Shown: in pieces, positions 25,791 through 35,036 of the stretch
Numbering within the stretch: position 1 is the first letter of the stretch
How the letters are laid out: every line of letters starts with the position of its first letter
Assembly (NCBI RefSeq): GCF_016406085.1
Contig: NZ_JAEHFJ010000005.1
Span: forward strand, 186,001-250,000
DNA: 64,000 nucleotides
DNA from: Aureibaculum flavum
GTDB taxonomy: Bacteria > Bacteroidota > Bacteroidia > Flavobacteriales > Flavobacteriaceae
Direction: 5' to 3'
Notes under the pieces: model-generated
Told to the model about the DNA's origin: nothing
The model's input: only the letters and a program-made list of their open reading frames with translations
The model's database searches: none
Translations under genes and position numbers: made by a program

Positions 25791-26522
25791 TTATTGTTTT
25801 TTAGATAGTAAAGAATTTAATCTAGTTAAATAGTTTAGAATATCCGTAGCAGCAGTGGCATTGTGTATTGCATAATCTTTCATTTCTTTTTTGAATTCAG
25901 GAAAGAGTTTTATTAAATCTTTTTTCCGTTTTATGAGGTGTAAATTACCTTTAAAGTAGAGTAAGTTATAATTTGATTCATAGTATTCAAACATAACTTT
26001 TTTTTCAACAACTCTCTCAGATCTTGTTTTTTTATATTTTGTAAAGAAAATAAAATTAGATCCTGTAAATTTTTTTTCAGCAAATCCTTCATACTTCGAA
26101 TCATTAAAATTTGATAAGCTAATAAATTTATGACCAGCTAAATTAAAACCATCTATGCGATGTTTTATAGGTTTAACTTTAACCATAGAGCCTCTACTAC
26201 TTGTTAAATTTAATAATAATTCATCTTGGTATAAATCATATTTAATTTGTTGATTTGTATAGGTTTGCCCTTCGTAAGTAATTGAGCCATTTAAAAAGTC
26301 ATAGCTTTTGAAATATCGTTGCGTGTTTTTAAATGATCTAGTACGCTCAAAATCTCCTTCACCATCATCCAAATAGCCATTATATAAGGCTGTGTTTTCT
26401 GGGCTAACTTTTTGGTCAAACCAAGAGAGATATTCATTAGAATTTTGTGAATTTCCGGTATTTAACCATAGGAATATACTTAACTGTAATATCAGACCTA
26501 TTTTATTAAACATTATTTTCAT
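25791..26522 (-). CDS. Secreted protein of unknown function before the TonB receptor
   Basis: I take the ATG at 26522 (MKIMFNKIGLILQLSIFLWL), which gives a signal peptide ending near NTGNSQ; an ATG at 26513 is also possible. The mature protein is about 220 aa, rich in Lys, Tyr and Phe, with no cysteine and no motif I recognise. It ends 4 bp before the receptor ATG, so it probably belongs to the same transcript and envelope function. Confidence 0.72.
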   Translation of the reverse strand: MKIMFNKIGLILQLSIFLWLNTGNSQNSNEYLSWFDQKVSPENTALYNGYLDDGEGDFERTRSFKNTQRYFKSYDFLNGSITYEGQTYTNQQIKYDLYQDELLLNLTSSRGSMVKVKPIKHRIDGFNLAGHKFISLSNFNDSKYEGFAEKKFTGSNFIFFTKYKKTRSERVVEKKVMFEYYESNYNLLYFKGNLHLIKRKKDLIKLFPEFKKEMKDYAIHNATAATDILNYLTRLNSLLSKKQ

Positions 26523-26727
26523 AAGTTGTAAATATAAAAAAATATTCAATTTTACATCTATATTTTCATGATGTTTAACATCTCGAAAGATAAAGAGATT
26601 AAAAAAATATATAAAGCTTAAAGAAAATGCTCTTTATGTAATTAAATTGGTCTTAAGTTTTTAGAATTGAGAAAGATGTTTTTTATTATACTGTTTAATG
26701 GAAATTATCAAAATGGATTGAGAACTA

Positions 26728-27921
26728 CTAAATAAAATCTAACTTTTTAAAAGACTTCTCAAATAATATCGCTTTAGCATCAACACCTAACCAATTATCT
26801 AAAACGGTCGCATAGATTTGTCTAAAATCAATCTCATAGATTAAATCTCCGTTAGCATCTAGTTTTAAAAGATTTGGAACACTATTGTAAATCCCTTTTT
26901 GTTTTAAATGCTCTCCAATAATAAAAACATTATTAGCAGTACCATGGTCGGTCCCATTTGCAGCATTTTGCTGAACACGTCTTCCAAATTCAGAAAACGT
27001 TAATATTAGTGTGTCTTTAAACGTTTCGTTTTTCTTTAAATCTTTGACAAAGCTTTCTATTCCTTCAGCATACACTTTTAATAACTGTTTTTGCTTGTTA
27101 GGCTGATTAGCATGTGTGTCAAATCCACCTAATGAAGTGTAAAATACTTTAGTGTCCAAACCACTATTAATAAACTCAGCCGTAGTTTTTAATTGTTTTG
27201 CAAACGGATTTTGCGGATATTCTTGTTTAGATTTGAAAGTTTTAGAAGTTTCGTAAATGTACTTTGCTGATGATTCAGCCGCGATTAATGTTTTGTATAA
27301 ATAGCCTAAATTATGCTCACTTAAATGAGCGTCTTGTGGGTTGGCTAGTATTTTTTTGAAATAAGGTTCCCGTGCTGTATTAAACAGAAGAGCCGCATTT
27401 TTTGTAGCAATTCCGTTGTTAATTTCTCCTTTTAAGGCTAAAGATAAACTATCATCAACCTCAATCCCATTATATGGATGCTGACCATATTGATCTAAAT
27501 ATCTACCTAACCATCCTGAAGTTGCATATTTGTCTGAGTCAGTTGCTGTGTGCCAAATGTCAGTCGATCTGAAATGTGATCGATCTGGGTTAGGGTAGCC
27601 TACGTTATTAATAATGGAAACATAACCTTGGTCATACAACCGTTTTAGTGGTAATAAACTTTCATGAAAACCAAGGTCGTCCGTTAACGAAATGATTTTA
27701 TTTTTTGGAATGGCAATGCCTTGTCTTTTTTTATAATATATATCATTCCTAAAAGGAATTACGGTGTTTAAACCATCGTTACCTCCAGAAAGCTGTATAA
27801 TAACAAGTCTTTTAAAGCCTAATTGTTCTGTGGCAATTTTTTCAAATGCTTTTACAAAACTAGGTACTAAAAATAAGCTGCTCGCTAAACCTGTGTTTTT
27901 TAAAAAATCTCTACGTTTCAT
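26728..27921 (-). CDS. DUF1501 protein, Tat-exported
   Basis: The twin-arginine signal MKRRDFLKNTGLASSLFLVP is clear. The body has the DUF1501 (alkaline-phosphatase-like) pattern: VIIQLSGGNDGLNT written here as LVIIQLSGGNDGLNTVIPF, GYPNPDRSHFRSTDIWH, GGFDTHANQ, FSEFGRRV and GTDHGTANN. Length 397 aa. The function of the family is not settled. It follows a DUF1800 gene by 10 bp, a pairing seen in many bacteria. Confidence 0.88.
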   Translation of the reverse strand: MKRRDFLKNTGLASSLFLVPSFVKAFEKIATEQLGFKRLVIIQLSGGNDGLNTVIPFRNDIYYKKRQGIAIPKNKIISLTDDLGFHESLLPLKRLYDQGYVSIINNVGYPNPDRSHFRSTDIWHTATDSDKYATSGWLGRYLDQYGQHPYNGIEVDDSLSLALKGEINNGIATKNAALLFNTAREPYFKKILANPQDAHLSEHNLGYLYKTLIAAESSAKYIYETSKTFKSKQEYPQNPFAKQLKTTAEFINSGLDTKVFYTSLGGFDTHANQPNKQKQLLKVYAEGIESFVKDLKKNETFKDTLILTFSEFGRRVQQNAANGTDHGTANNVFIIGEHLKQKGIYNSVPNLLKLDANGDLIYEIDFRQIYATVLDNWLGVDAKAILFEKSFKKLDFI

Positions 27922-27931
27922 AAGCTAGGGT

Positions 27932-29308
27932 TTAACAAAGTTGATATTCGGGTAATGACATTAATTGTACACAAACTTCTTGCTTGTTGTCCATTGTAAG
28001 TTGATGAAGTAAATCTCTTGTTCCTGTATTTAAAGGGCTGACTAATAAAAAATCTTTCATTTCTGAAATACTTATTTTTTTAAAGTTTTTATCGAATGTA
28101 TTCCAATCAACAGTGGTTTTAATTGCTTTTTTTCTTTTACTCACATTGGCGTAATACTTTTGATAAGAATCTTCAAATTCGCCTTTTTCCTCTAAGGCTA
28201 TAATGGCATTATTTAATAAAACAGATGGTAGCTTTAATCGAATTAAAATGGTGTTACTATCTATCCAGGTTTTGCCACCTTTCCAACCCGCAACATTTGG
28301 AGGTCGTAACAATACTTGATTTAATAATTTTTGAATATAATAAGGGCTTTTAGAATCGTGAAATTCAAAAGGAACAACATTATACATACCAATCATTAAT
28401 TCTACTGGTGATTTTATCAAACATCCTATATTGTTATCTTCATAAAACCAGTCCGAATTAAACACAAATTGCATTAGTTCTCCAATATCATATTTTGGAT
28501 AGAACAATTCAGCCATCTGATTAACATGTTCACTATTTGGTGTGTCATTTACAAAATTTTGATAGATTTTCTTACAGATAAATGTTGCACAGTCTTTTTG
28601 TTTCAAGATAATATCTATAATAGCATCACCATTAAAATTTCCTGTTTCACCTAAAAAAGTTTTCGATTTAAAATCATGTTGTTTTTTATTAAAATGAAAC
28701 GCACCTTTCAAATTGTGGTTGTATCCCGTAAAAGCACTTGCGGCTTCTTTTATATCTGTTTCAGTATAATTACCAGTGCCTAGCGTAAACAATTCTAATA
28801 ACTCTCGGGCGAAATTCTCATTAGGTTTTAATTTTCTATTTTGTTTGGTGTTTAAGTAACGTATCATAGCTGTCTCTTTCGAAATGGCTTTTACAAAATC
28901 GTTTAAATTACCTAAAGCATGCTTACGTAATGTATTGTTAAACTGCTCTATGTAGATAGTGTTATTGTCTTGACAAACAAAGTGATTTGCCCAAAATAAG
29001 GTCATTTTTTCACGAAGTATTTCCTTAGAATTCGTAAGCCGCAAGAGCCAAGCCGAATTCAATTCGAACTGTTTTTGTCTATTTGCTTCAGCCAGTTTTT
29101 GTTTGGCCAATTTGTCTGTCTTATCCATATTTAAGAAAGTACTTATGAGCTCGGAAGTATCAACTGTTAGTGGTGTTGATTTTTTGGAATTTTCAAAAAA
29201 CTCAGCGACAATTTTTTTTCTGTTTTTTTTAGAGTGTATCTCTAACGCTGCAGGGGTAATTCCAAATCCTGCACGCCAAAATAAATGTTGTATGTGTTTT
29301 GCTTTCAT
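27932..29308 (-). CDS. DUF1800 family protein
   Basis: This 458-aa protein has the DUF1800 hallmarks: LFWRAGFGITPAALE at the N-terminus, LTLFWANHFVC-like text (MTLFWANHFVCQDNN), NENFARELLELFTLGTGNYTE, DIKEAASAFTGY and LLRPPNVAGWKGGKTWID. No export signal is obvious. It is the first gene of a DUF1800-DUF1501 pair. Their joint role, possibly envelope-associated, is unknown. Confidence 0.87.
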   Translation of the reverse strand: MKAKHIQHLFWRAGFGITPAALEIHSKKNRKKIVAEFFENSKKSTPLTVDTSELISTFLNMDKTDKLAKQKLAEANRQKQFELNSAWLLRLTNSKEILREKMTLFWANHFVCQDNNTIYIEQFNNTLRKHALGNLNDFVKAISKETAMIRYLNTKQNRKLKPNENFARELLELFTLGTGNYTETDIKEAASAFTGYNHNLKGAFHFNKKQHDFKSKTFLGETGNFNGDAIIDIILKQKDCATFICKKIYQNFVNDTPNSEHVNQMAELFYPKYDIGELMQFVFNSDWFYEDNNIGCLIKSPVELMIGMYNVVPFEFHDSKSPYYIQKLLNQVLLRPPNVAGWKGGKTWIDSNTILIRLKLPSVLLNNAIIALEEKGEFEDSYQKYYANVSKRKKAIKTTVDWNTFDKNFKKISISEMKDFLLVSPLNTGTRDLLHQLTMDNKQEVCVQLMSLPEYQLC

Positions 29309-29756
29309 CGATGATTAGACTTAAAGAAATAGTTAAGGTTTAATCTTTAACTTACTAAAAATAAAAGATACACTTATTTTATTTGTAAATGGATATGGTC
29401 GTCATGTCTGACAGCTCTGCAACCTTGAAATCGTATTTTATCAACAAAAAATGACGCTTTTGAACAATATCAGGTATTCTGAACACAACTTTAGATTTCC
29501 TTTAGAATTGAAATGTAGGTTCGCTATAGTTTGATTTTAAAGGGATTACAAAGTTTTTTAAGTTGAGTACAGTTTTATGAGAAATGTTGCGTTAAGTTAT
29601 TTCTGCTAAGAAAAGAATTCAAAGAATTATTTGTTCTAAAACCTCCCCGTGATTTGAGTTTTACTATTCAATGAATTAGAATACTTATGTCTTATTGAAA
29701 AAGAAATATTACTGATAATTATTTAAAAATAAATAATTAATTTGTAAAAAATAACT
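29309..29756. other. Intergenic region without recognisable gene
   Basis: This is a 448-bp AT-rich divergent gap between the DUF1800 gene (minus) and the DUF2335 gene (plus). It presumably carries both promoters. Only very short frames occur, for example about 21 codons from 29390. I see no repeat hairpin or RNA structure beyond scattered A/T runs. Confidence 0.5.
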
Positions 29757-30137
29757 ATGGCAAAAAATAAACAAATGCCAATGTCCGAAAAGGACATGAA
29801 AAACAGCAATTATTCTACATGGCTACCAGAGCCAACTACTTTAGAAAAATATAAGAATATAATTCCGGACGGTGCAGATAGAATTATGTCAATGTTTGAA
29901 AATGAACAAGAAAATAGACATAAAGTTGAAAATAAGTCGATTGATAATATGAATTCTCAAACTAAAAGAGGTCAATGGTTAGGCTTTATTATGGGGCTAA
30001 TTACTTTAGGTTGTGGTACATATTTAACAATTATTGGTGAAAGAGCAGTTGGTGGAACTTTATTCAGTGTAACTGTGATAGGTTTAGTTGGCGTGTTTGT
30101 AATTGGTAAATTTTATTATCCAAATAAGTCAGCTTAA
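29757..30137 (+). CDS. DUF2335 small membrane protein
   Basis: This 126-aa protein has the DUF2335 pattern: LPEPTTLEKYKNIIPDGADR followed by MFENEQENRHKVE in the soluble N-terminal half. Two transmembrane segments follow (GFIMGLITLGCGTYLTII and LFSVTVIGLVGVFVIG). Function is unknown. It stands alone between long non-coding flanks, consistent with an acquired single gene, and converges with the M3 peptidase gene. Confidence 0.8.
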   Translation: MAKNKQMPMSEKDMKNSNYSTWLPEPTTLEKYKNIIPDGADRIMSMFENEQENRHKVENKSIDNMNSQTKRGQWLGFIMGLITLGCGTYLTIIGERAVGGTLFSVTVIGLVGVFVIGKFYYPNKSA

Positions 30138-30199
30138 TTATCAAAAAAGTTAGTATTAAGGAGGTGTGGGTTGAAATAAGTTAAGAAAATTGAAAATAA

Positions 30200-30240
30200 A
30201 CCCCTCCGCCTAAAGGCACCTCCCCTTGAAAAAGGGGAGG
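30200..30240 (+). repeat. CCCCTCCG...CCTCCCCTT hairpin repeat, copy 2
   Basis: ACCCCTCCGCC is followed by a perfect 9-bp stem, CCTCCCCTT (30219-30227) with AAGGGGAGG (30232-30240), closed by a GAAA tetraloop. It lies between two convergent genes, where it may serve as a two-way terminator. Same family as 14424-14498. Confidence 0.78.
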
Positions 30241-30271
30241 AATTTTTAGAGTATTCTTTGCTGTTAAAACT

Positions 30272-32308
30272 CTATTGTTTCTCAACCAAACCCGCTCTTT
30301 TTAGTAGAGCTTTATTGCTCGGTGCAGCACCTCTAAAACGTTTGTATAAATCCATTGGTTTATCTGTACCTCCTTTAGATAATACATTTTCCAATAACAA
30401 AGTTGCCGTTTCTTTATTGAAAATTCCCGTTTCTTTAAAAAATTCAAAAGCATCAGCATCTAATACTTCTGCCCATTTATAAGAATAATAACCACTAGAA
30501 TAACCACCTTGAAAAATATGTGAAAAAGCTGTGCTCATACAATTTTCAGCAACATCTGGATAGAGTTGTGTATCTGTAAAAGCTTGGTTTTCAAATTCTT
30601 TTACGTTTTTAATATTTGTCGGGTCTGCTCCATGCCATTGCATATCTAAAAGTCCAAAACTTAATTGACGCATCGTTTGCATTCCTTCTAAAAAGTTAGA
30701 AGAATCTTTAATTTTCTGAACCAAGTCCATGGGGATAGGCTCATTAGTTTCATAGTGTTTTGCAAATAAATCTAAGGCCTCTTTTTCGTAACACCAATTT
30801 TCTAACAATTGACTAGGTAATTCTACAAAATCCCAATAGACACTAGTTCCCGATAGGCTAGGGTAAACAGTATCTGCTAACATTCCATGTAACGCATGTC
30901 CAAATTCATGAAATAAGGTGGTTACTTCATTAAACGTTAAGAGCGAAGGTTTTGTATCAGTAGGTTTCGTAAAGTTACATACGATAGAAATATGTGGTCT
31001 CGAATTTTCGCTGTCTTTTTTCCATTGACTTTTGTACGAAGTCATCCATGCTCCATTACGTTTCCCTTTTCTAGGGAAAAAGTCGGCATAAAAAACAGCT
31101 ATAAAGTCACCATTTGTATTGGTAACTTCATAGGTTTTTACGTCTTTATGGTATTTATCAATGGTGTCAACCTCTTTAAATTGTAACCCAAATAATTTAT
31201 TAGCTACTGTAAATGCACCGTCTATAACATTTTCTAATTTAAAATACGGTTTTAAGGCTTCTTGATCTAAATCAAAGTTTTGCTTTTTTAGTTTTTCAGA
31301 ATAGTAAGCACCATCCCATTTTTGTAACTGCTCAATACCGTCTTTTTTAGCAAAATCAGATAATTGTTTAAATTCTTTTTCAGCAGCAGGTTTCGCTTTT
31401 TCTAATAAATCATTTGAAAATGACAATACTTTTTCAGGCGTTTCTGCCATACGTTCTTCCAATACAAAATGAGCATGTGTTTTATAACCTAATAAGTTGG
31501 CTCTTTTATGGCGAAGATTTACAATGTCTAAGACAACTTTCTGATTGTCGAATTTATTATTTTTAAAAGCTCTTGCTCCAAAAGCGATAGCTAATTTTTT
31601 ACGTAAGTTTCGATCATCCGCATAGGTCATAAAAGGCACATAGCTAGGGTAGTCTAAGGTAATTAGCCACCCTTCTAAATCTTTTTCTTTAGCGGCCATT
31701 TTTGCGGCTTCTTTTGCTCCGTCAGGTAATCCTTTTAATTGATTTTCATCGGTTAAATGCATTTCAAAAGCATTGGTTTCTGCCAATACATTTTCTCCAA
31801 ATTGTAGTGAGCGTTTTGATAATTTCATATCAATTTCTCTTAATTTATTTTTGGACGTATCATCTAAGTTAGCTCCATTTCTGGCAAAGCTTTTATATTT
31901 TTTATCTAAAAGGGTTGCTTGTTCAACGGTTAAGTCTAAATTTTTTCTAGCATCATAAACCGATTTTATACGTTCAAATAGTTTTTCATTTAAGCGAATG
32001 TCATTTGAAAATTCTGATAATAATGGAGAAACCTCTTGGGCAATCTTTTGAATTTCGTCATTGGTCTCCGCAGAATTTAAATTAAAGAAAATAGAAGAAA
32101 CTCTATCCAACGTATAACCTGAAAAATCTAACGGTTCTATAGTGTTTTTAAAAGAAGGTGCTTCAGAATTACTTGTAATTTCATCAATTTCAGCTTTTGC
32201 TTTTTGAATAGCTTCTTCAAAGGCAGGTTTAAAATGCTCGTTTTTTATTTTTGAAAATGGAGCGGTTGTATGTGGCGTATTGAAGTTTTGTAATAATGGG
32301 TTTTTCAT
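30272..32308 (-). CDS. dcp: M3 family metallopeptidase (peptidyl-dipeptidase Dcp-like)
   Basis: This is an oligopeptidase of the thimet/Dcp family, 678 aa. The zinc motif HEFGH is at H467, E468 and H471 (TTLFHEFGHALHGMLAD), and the downstream C-terminal FSHIFQGGYSSGYYSYKWAE is typical of Dcp. There is no signal peptide, so it is probably cytoplasmic, trimming dipeptides from short peptides. It is monocistronic by spacing. Confidence 0.92.
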   Translation of the reverse strand: MKNPLLQNFNTPHTTAPFSKIKNEHFKPAFEEAIQKAKAEIDEITSNSEAPSFKNTIEPLDFSGYTLDRVSSIFFNLNSAETNDEIQKIAQEVSPLLSEFSNDIRLNEKLFERIKSVYDARKNLDLTVEQATLLDKKYKSFARNGANLDDTSKNKLREIDMKLSKRSLQFGENVLAETNAFEMHLTDENQLKGLPDGAKEAAKMAAKEKDLEGWLITLDYPSYVPFMTYADDRNLRKKLAIAFGARAFKNNKFDNQKVVLDIVNLRHKRANLLGYKTHAHFVLEERMAETPEKVLSFSNDLLEKAKPAAEKEFKQLSDFAKKDGIEQLQKWDGAYYSEKLKKQNFDLDQEALKPYFKLENVIDGAFTVANKLFGLQFKEVDTIDKYHKDVKTYEVTNTNGDFIAVFYADFFPRKGKRNGAWMTSYKSQWKKDSENSRPHISIVCNFTKPTDTKPSLLTFNEVTTLFHEFGHALHGMLADTVYPSLSGTSVYWDFVELPSQLLENWCYEKEALDLFAKHYETNEPIPMDLVQKIKDSSNFLEGMQTMRQLSFGLLDMQWHGADPTNIKNVKEFENQAFTDTQLYPDVAENCMSTAFSHIFQGGYSSGYYSYKWAEVLDADAFEFFKETGIFNKETATLLLENVLSKGGTDKPMDLYKRFRGAAPSNKALLKRAGLVEKQ

Positions 32309-32337
32309 AAAATAAAATTTAAAAAATCAATAAAAAA

Positions 32338-32353
32338 ATTCCAAATTCCAATG
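32338..32353. repeat. AATTCCAAATTCCA repeat flanking the four-helix-bundle gene, left
   Basis: AATTCCAAATTCCAA lies next to the stop codon of the four-helix-bundle gene. The inverted form (TTTTGGAATTTGG, then TTTTTTGGAATTTATTGATT) is on the other side at 32710-32748. Both flanks also carry AATCAATAAA in opposite orientation. Confidence 0.5.
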
Positions 32354-32355
32354 GA

Positions 32356-32703
32356 TTATACTTTATTGATTATGGTTGAGAGTATTTTTCTTAGTTCGTC
32401 TGCTTCTCTAATTAAATCTGATAATTGACTATTGAAAGGCTCGTTCAGGTCTCGTAAAAGCCTTAGCCATAAAATTGATTCTTTGGCTTCCTTCCTTGAT
32501 ATTTTAAGTCGAAATTTAAAGTCTTTATCACCTAATTTTTCATTAGCTTCAATATAATTTGCAGCTATTGATCCAGATGACCTTACTAATTGTTTGGAGT
32601 CTTCAAAATTTGCAGTAGTTTTAGGGAATTTATAAAGTAAAAGCCTACAATTCTTTGCAAAAAGATATGTTCTTTCCTCTAAATCATAAACTTTTTTTGC
32701 CAT
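32356..32703 (-). CDS. Four-helix-bundle protein (23S rRNA IVS-type family)
   Basis: The 115-aa protein is almost entirely helical and shows the family pattern YLFAKNCRLLLYKFPK, LVRSSGSIAANYIEANE and SRKEAKESILWLRLL. The family was first seen in 23S rRNA intervening sequences and is scattered in many copies through Bacteroidota genomes. Its function is unknown. The gene sits alone between dcp and purE and is flanked by inverted TTCCAAATTCCA-type repeats, which suggests it moved as a unit. Confidence 0.85.
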   Translation of the reverse strand: MAKKVYDLEERTYLFAKNCRLLLYKFPKTTANFEDSKQLVRSSGSIAANYIEANEKLGDKDFKFRLKISRKEAKESILWLRLLRDLNEPFNSQLSDLIREADELRKILSTIINKV

Positions 32704-32709
32704 TGCTTT

Positions 32710-32748
32710 TTTTTGGAATTTGGTGCTTATTTTTTGGAATTTATTGAT
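32710..32748. repeat. TTTTGGAATTTGG repeat flanking the four-helix-bundle gene, right
   Basis: This is the inverted counterpart of 32338-32353. It holds two GGAATTT units and AATCAATAAA on the minus strand, and it overlaps the last codons of purE (SINSKK). Confidence 0.5.
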
Positions 32749-33218
32749 TCCGCGGATTTATTTACTTTTTCTTTAAGACATTCTTTATAATCAATAATTG
32801 TTTGCTGTACTTCTTTATCACTACTTCCCAGTATTTGAGCTGCTAATATTCCAGCATTTTTAGCTCCATTTAGAGCTACTGTAGCTACAGGAACGCCACC
32901 TGGCATTTGAAGTATTGATAGTATAGAATCCCAGCCGTCAATGGAATTGCTAGATTTCACGGGTACGCCAATTACAGGTAACGGACTCATTGAGGCTACC
33001 ATGCCTGGTAAATGTGCGGCACCGCCTGCACCAGCAATGATCACTTGAATTCCACGCAAGTGAGCATTCTTAGCATAATCATATAATTTTTCAGGGGTTC
33101 TATGAGCCGAAACAATATCAATTTCAGTTTCAATATTAAAATCGTGTAGTATTGTAATTGCTTCTTGCATCACAGGCATATCAGAATTGCTACCCATAAT
33201 TATACCTACTTTAGCCAT
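32727..33218 (-). CDS. purE: 5-(carboxyamino)imidazole ribonucleotide mutase
   Basis: This is the class I PurE of purine synthesis, converting N5-CAIR to CAIR. Motifs: GIIMGSNSDMPVMQEA at residues 5-20, SAHRTPEKLYDYAK, and IAGAGGAAHLPGMVAS. Length 163 aa. The usual partner purK is not adjacent. The C-terminal tail of about 10 residues is composed of flanking repeat sequence and may be extra. Confidence 0.95.
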   Translation of the reverse strand: MAKVGIIMGSNSDMPVMQEAITILHDFNIETEIDIVSAHRTPEKLYDYAKNAHLRGIQVIIAGAGGAAHLPGMVASMSPLPVIGVPVKSSNSIDGWDSILSILQMPGGVPVATVALNGAKNAGILAAQILGSSDKEVQQTIIDYKECLKEKVNKSAESINSKK

Positions 33219-33302
33219 AATTTGATTATATTTAATTTTATACTAAGAAAAATCGTACTTTTATTGTTCAAAGATATAAAACCTCAAATAGAAATTTAGA
33301 AA

Positions 33303-34829
33303 ATGTTGCCTTTATTTAACACCGTTGTTTCTTGGTTTTTAAAAAAGAGAAAGCATCAAATGGAGCTTTTTCTAAAATACCCTATTGATGTTCAACATGA
33401 GCTCATGATACGCTTGGTTGAAATGGCTAAAAATACGGAGTTTGGTAGACAGTATCATTTCGCTTCCATATACAATTATGAAACGTTTAGAAATAAAGTG
33501 CCTATTCAGCAATATGAAACCTTTGAGCCTTTAATTGAACGAGCTAGAAAAGGGGAGCAAAATTTATTTTGGCCTACACAAATACAATGGTTTGCTAAAT
33601 CAAGTGGCACCACAAATGCAAAAAGTAAGTTTATTCCAGTAAGTAATGAGGCTTTAGAAAATTGCCATTTAAAGGCTGGAAAAGACATGCTTGCTCTCTA
33701 TATAAATAATAATGAAGATGCTGGTTTGTTCAATGGACGTGGATTGCGTTTAGGAGGTAGTAGTGCTATTTATGAAGATAATAATACTTATTTTGGCGAT
33801 TTATCGGCTATAATTATTGAAAATATGCCTTTTTGGGCCGATTTTAGTTCTTCTCCAAAAACAGAGGTGGCTTTAATGAGCGAATGGGAGACAAAAATGG
33901 AGGCTATAGTTAATGAAACTATTAATGAAAATATTACCAGTTTAGTTGGAGTACCATCATGGATGCTTGTTTTATTAAATGCTGTATTGAAAAAAACAGG
34001 CAAGGATAATATTTTGGAAGTTTGGCCCAACTTGGAAGTGTATTTTCATGGAGGCGTTAACTTCAATCCCTATAGAGAACAATACAAAAAATTAATTCCT
34101 AAAAAAGACTTTAGATATTACGAAACCTATAATGCCTCTGAAGGTTTTTTCGCGTTGCAGGATACCAATGATTCTACAGATTTATTGTTAATGTTAGATT
34201 ATGGTATTTTCTACGAATTTATTCCGATGTCCGAATTTAATGGAGAAAAATCTATTGCTATTCCGTTAGATGAGGTGAAATTAGACATTAATTATGCAAT
34301 CGTAATTACAACCAATGCTGGATTGTGGAGGTATTTAATAGGAGATACCGTTAAGTTTGTTTCTCTTGATCCGTTTCGGATTAGGATTACAGGTAGAACC
34401 AAACATTTTATTAATGTGTTTGGTGAAGAATTAATCATCGAAAATGCAGAGGAGGCTTTAAGACAAGTCTGCGAAAAAACAAAATCGCTAATTACCGATT
34501 ATACAGTAGCACCTATTTTTATGGACGGTAAAATACAAGGTTCTCATGAATGGATGATCGAATTTAGAAAAGCTCCCAAGAATTTAAATTACTTTACAGA
34601 GTTGTTAGATAATGCTTTAAAGTCTATAAATTCTGATTATGAAGCCAAGCGTTATAATGATATGACCTTAACCATGCCCAAGGTCCATCAAGCTGAAACA
34701 GGTTTGTTCTACGATTGGTTAAAGTTCAAAAATAAACTAGGTGGGCAACATAAAGTACCAAGACTATCTAATAGTAGAGACTTTATGGATGAGTTGTTAG
34801 AAATGTCTTCTTCAGAAAAAGTGGTTTAA
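33303..34829 (+). CDS. GH3-like acyl-adenylate-forming protein
   Basis: The 508-aa protein belongs to the GH3 auxin-responsive family. It has the ATP-binding signature WFAKSSGTTNAKSKFIPVS, an acyl-substrate/second motif YETYNASEGFFALQD, and RYLIGDTVKFVSLDPFRIRI followed by TGRTKHFINVFGEELI. The plant enzymes conjugate amino acids to acyl acids; the bacterial substrates are not known. It is divergent from purE with an 84-bp gap and appears monocistronic. Confidence 0.88.
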   Translation: MLPLFNTVVSWFLKKRKHQMELFLKYPIDVQHELMIRLVEMAKNTEFGRQYHFASIYNYETFRNKVPIQQYETFEPLIERARKGEQNLFWPTQIQWFAKSSGTTNAKSKFIPVSNEALENCHLKAGKDMLALYINNNEDAGLFNGRGLRLGGSSAIYEDNNTYFGDLSAIIIENMPFWADFSSSPKTEVALMSEWETKMEAIVNETINENITSLVGVPSWMLVLLNAVLKKTGKDNILEVWPNLEVYFHGGVNFNPYREQYKKLIPKKDFRYYETYNASEGFFALQDTNDSTDLLLMLDYGIFYEFIPMSEFNGEKSIAIPLDEVKLDINYAIVITTNAGLWRYLIGDTVKFVSLDPFRIRITGRTKHFINVFGEELIIENAEEALRQVCEKTKSLITDYTVAPIFMDGKIQGSHEWMIEFRKAPKNLNYFTELLDNALKSINSDYEAKRYNDMTLTMPKVHQAETGLFYDWLKFKNKLGGQHKVPRLSNSRDFMDELLEMSSSEKVV

Positions 34830-34896
34830 AACTGCATCTTTTTTATAATCTTTACGTCTTATTGGTATAAAGGAAGTCTAATTTAAACTTAATATT

Positions 34897-34998
34897 ATGA
34901 AAGATTCAACATGTACCTGCGATTGTGATGGGTGTAAAAACGGAACTTGTGCAAACTGCACTTGTGCAAATTGTAATTGTTCAGGGTGTAATTGTTAA
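34897..34998 (+). CDS. 33-aa cysteine-rich, metallothionein-like peptide
   Basis: The frame from ATG 34897 to TAA 34998 encodes 33 residues, 11 of them Cys, in CxC and CxxC spacing (STCTCDCDGCKNGTC, then ANCTCANCNCSGCNC). A purine-rich AAAGGAAG is about 20 bp upstream. Such spacing is that of metallothioneins that bind Zn, Cu or Cd. It lies 134 bp before sigZ, whose product also has a Cys-rich tail. The gene is short, but a random frame would hardly give this pattern. Confidence 0.7.
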   Translation: MKDSTCTCDCDGCKNGTCANCTCANCNCSGCNC

Positions 34999-35036
34999 AA
35001 CTACTTTCTTGGATGTTTTTAAGAAGTAAAGTTTAA

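Noticed and set aside
29390-29455. Short frame of about 21 codons in the gap before the DUF2335 gene
   Set aside because: Too short, no conserved features, and no promoter or start context to support it.
30160-30175. GGAGGTGTGGG as an additional copy of the hairpin repeat
   Set aside because: It lacks the paired arm and the CCCCTCCG block, so it is probably chance or a remnant.
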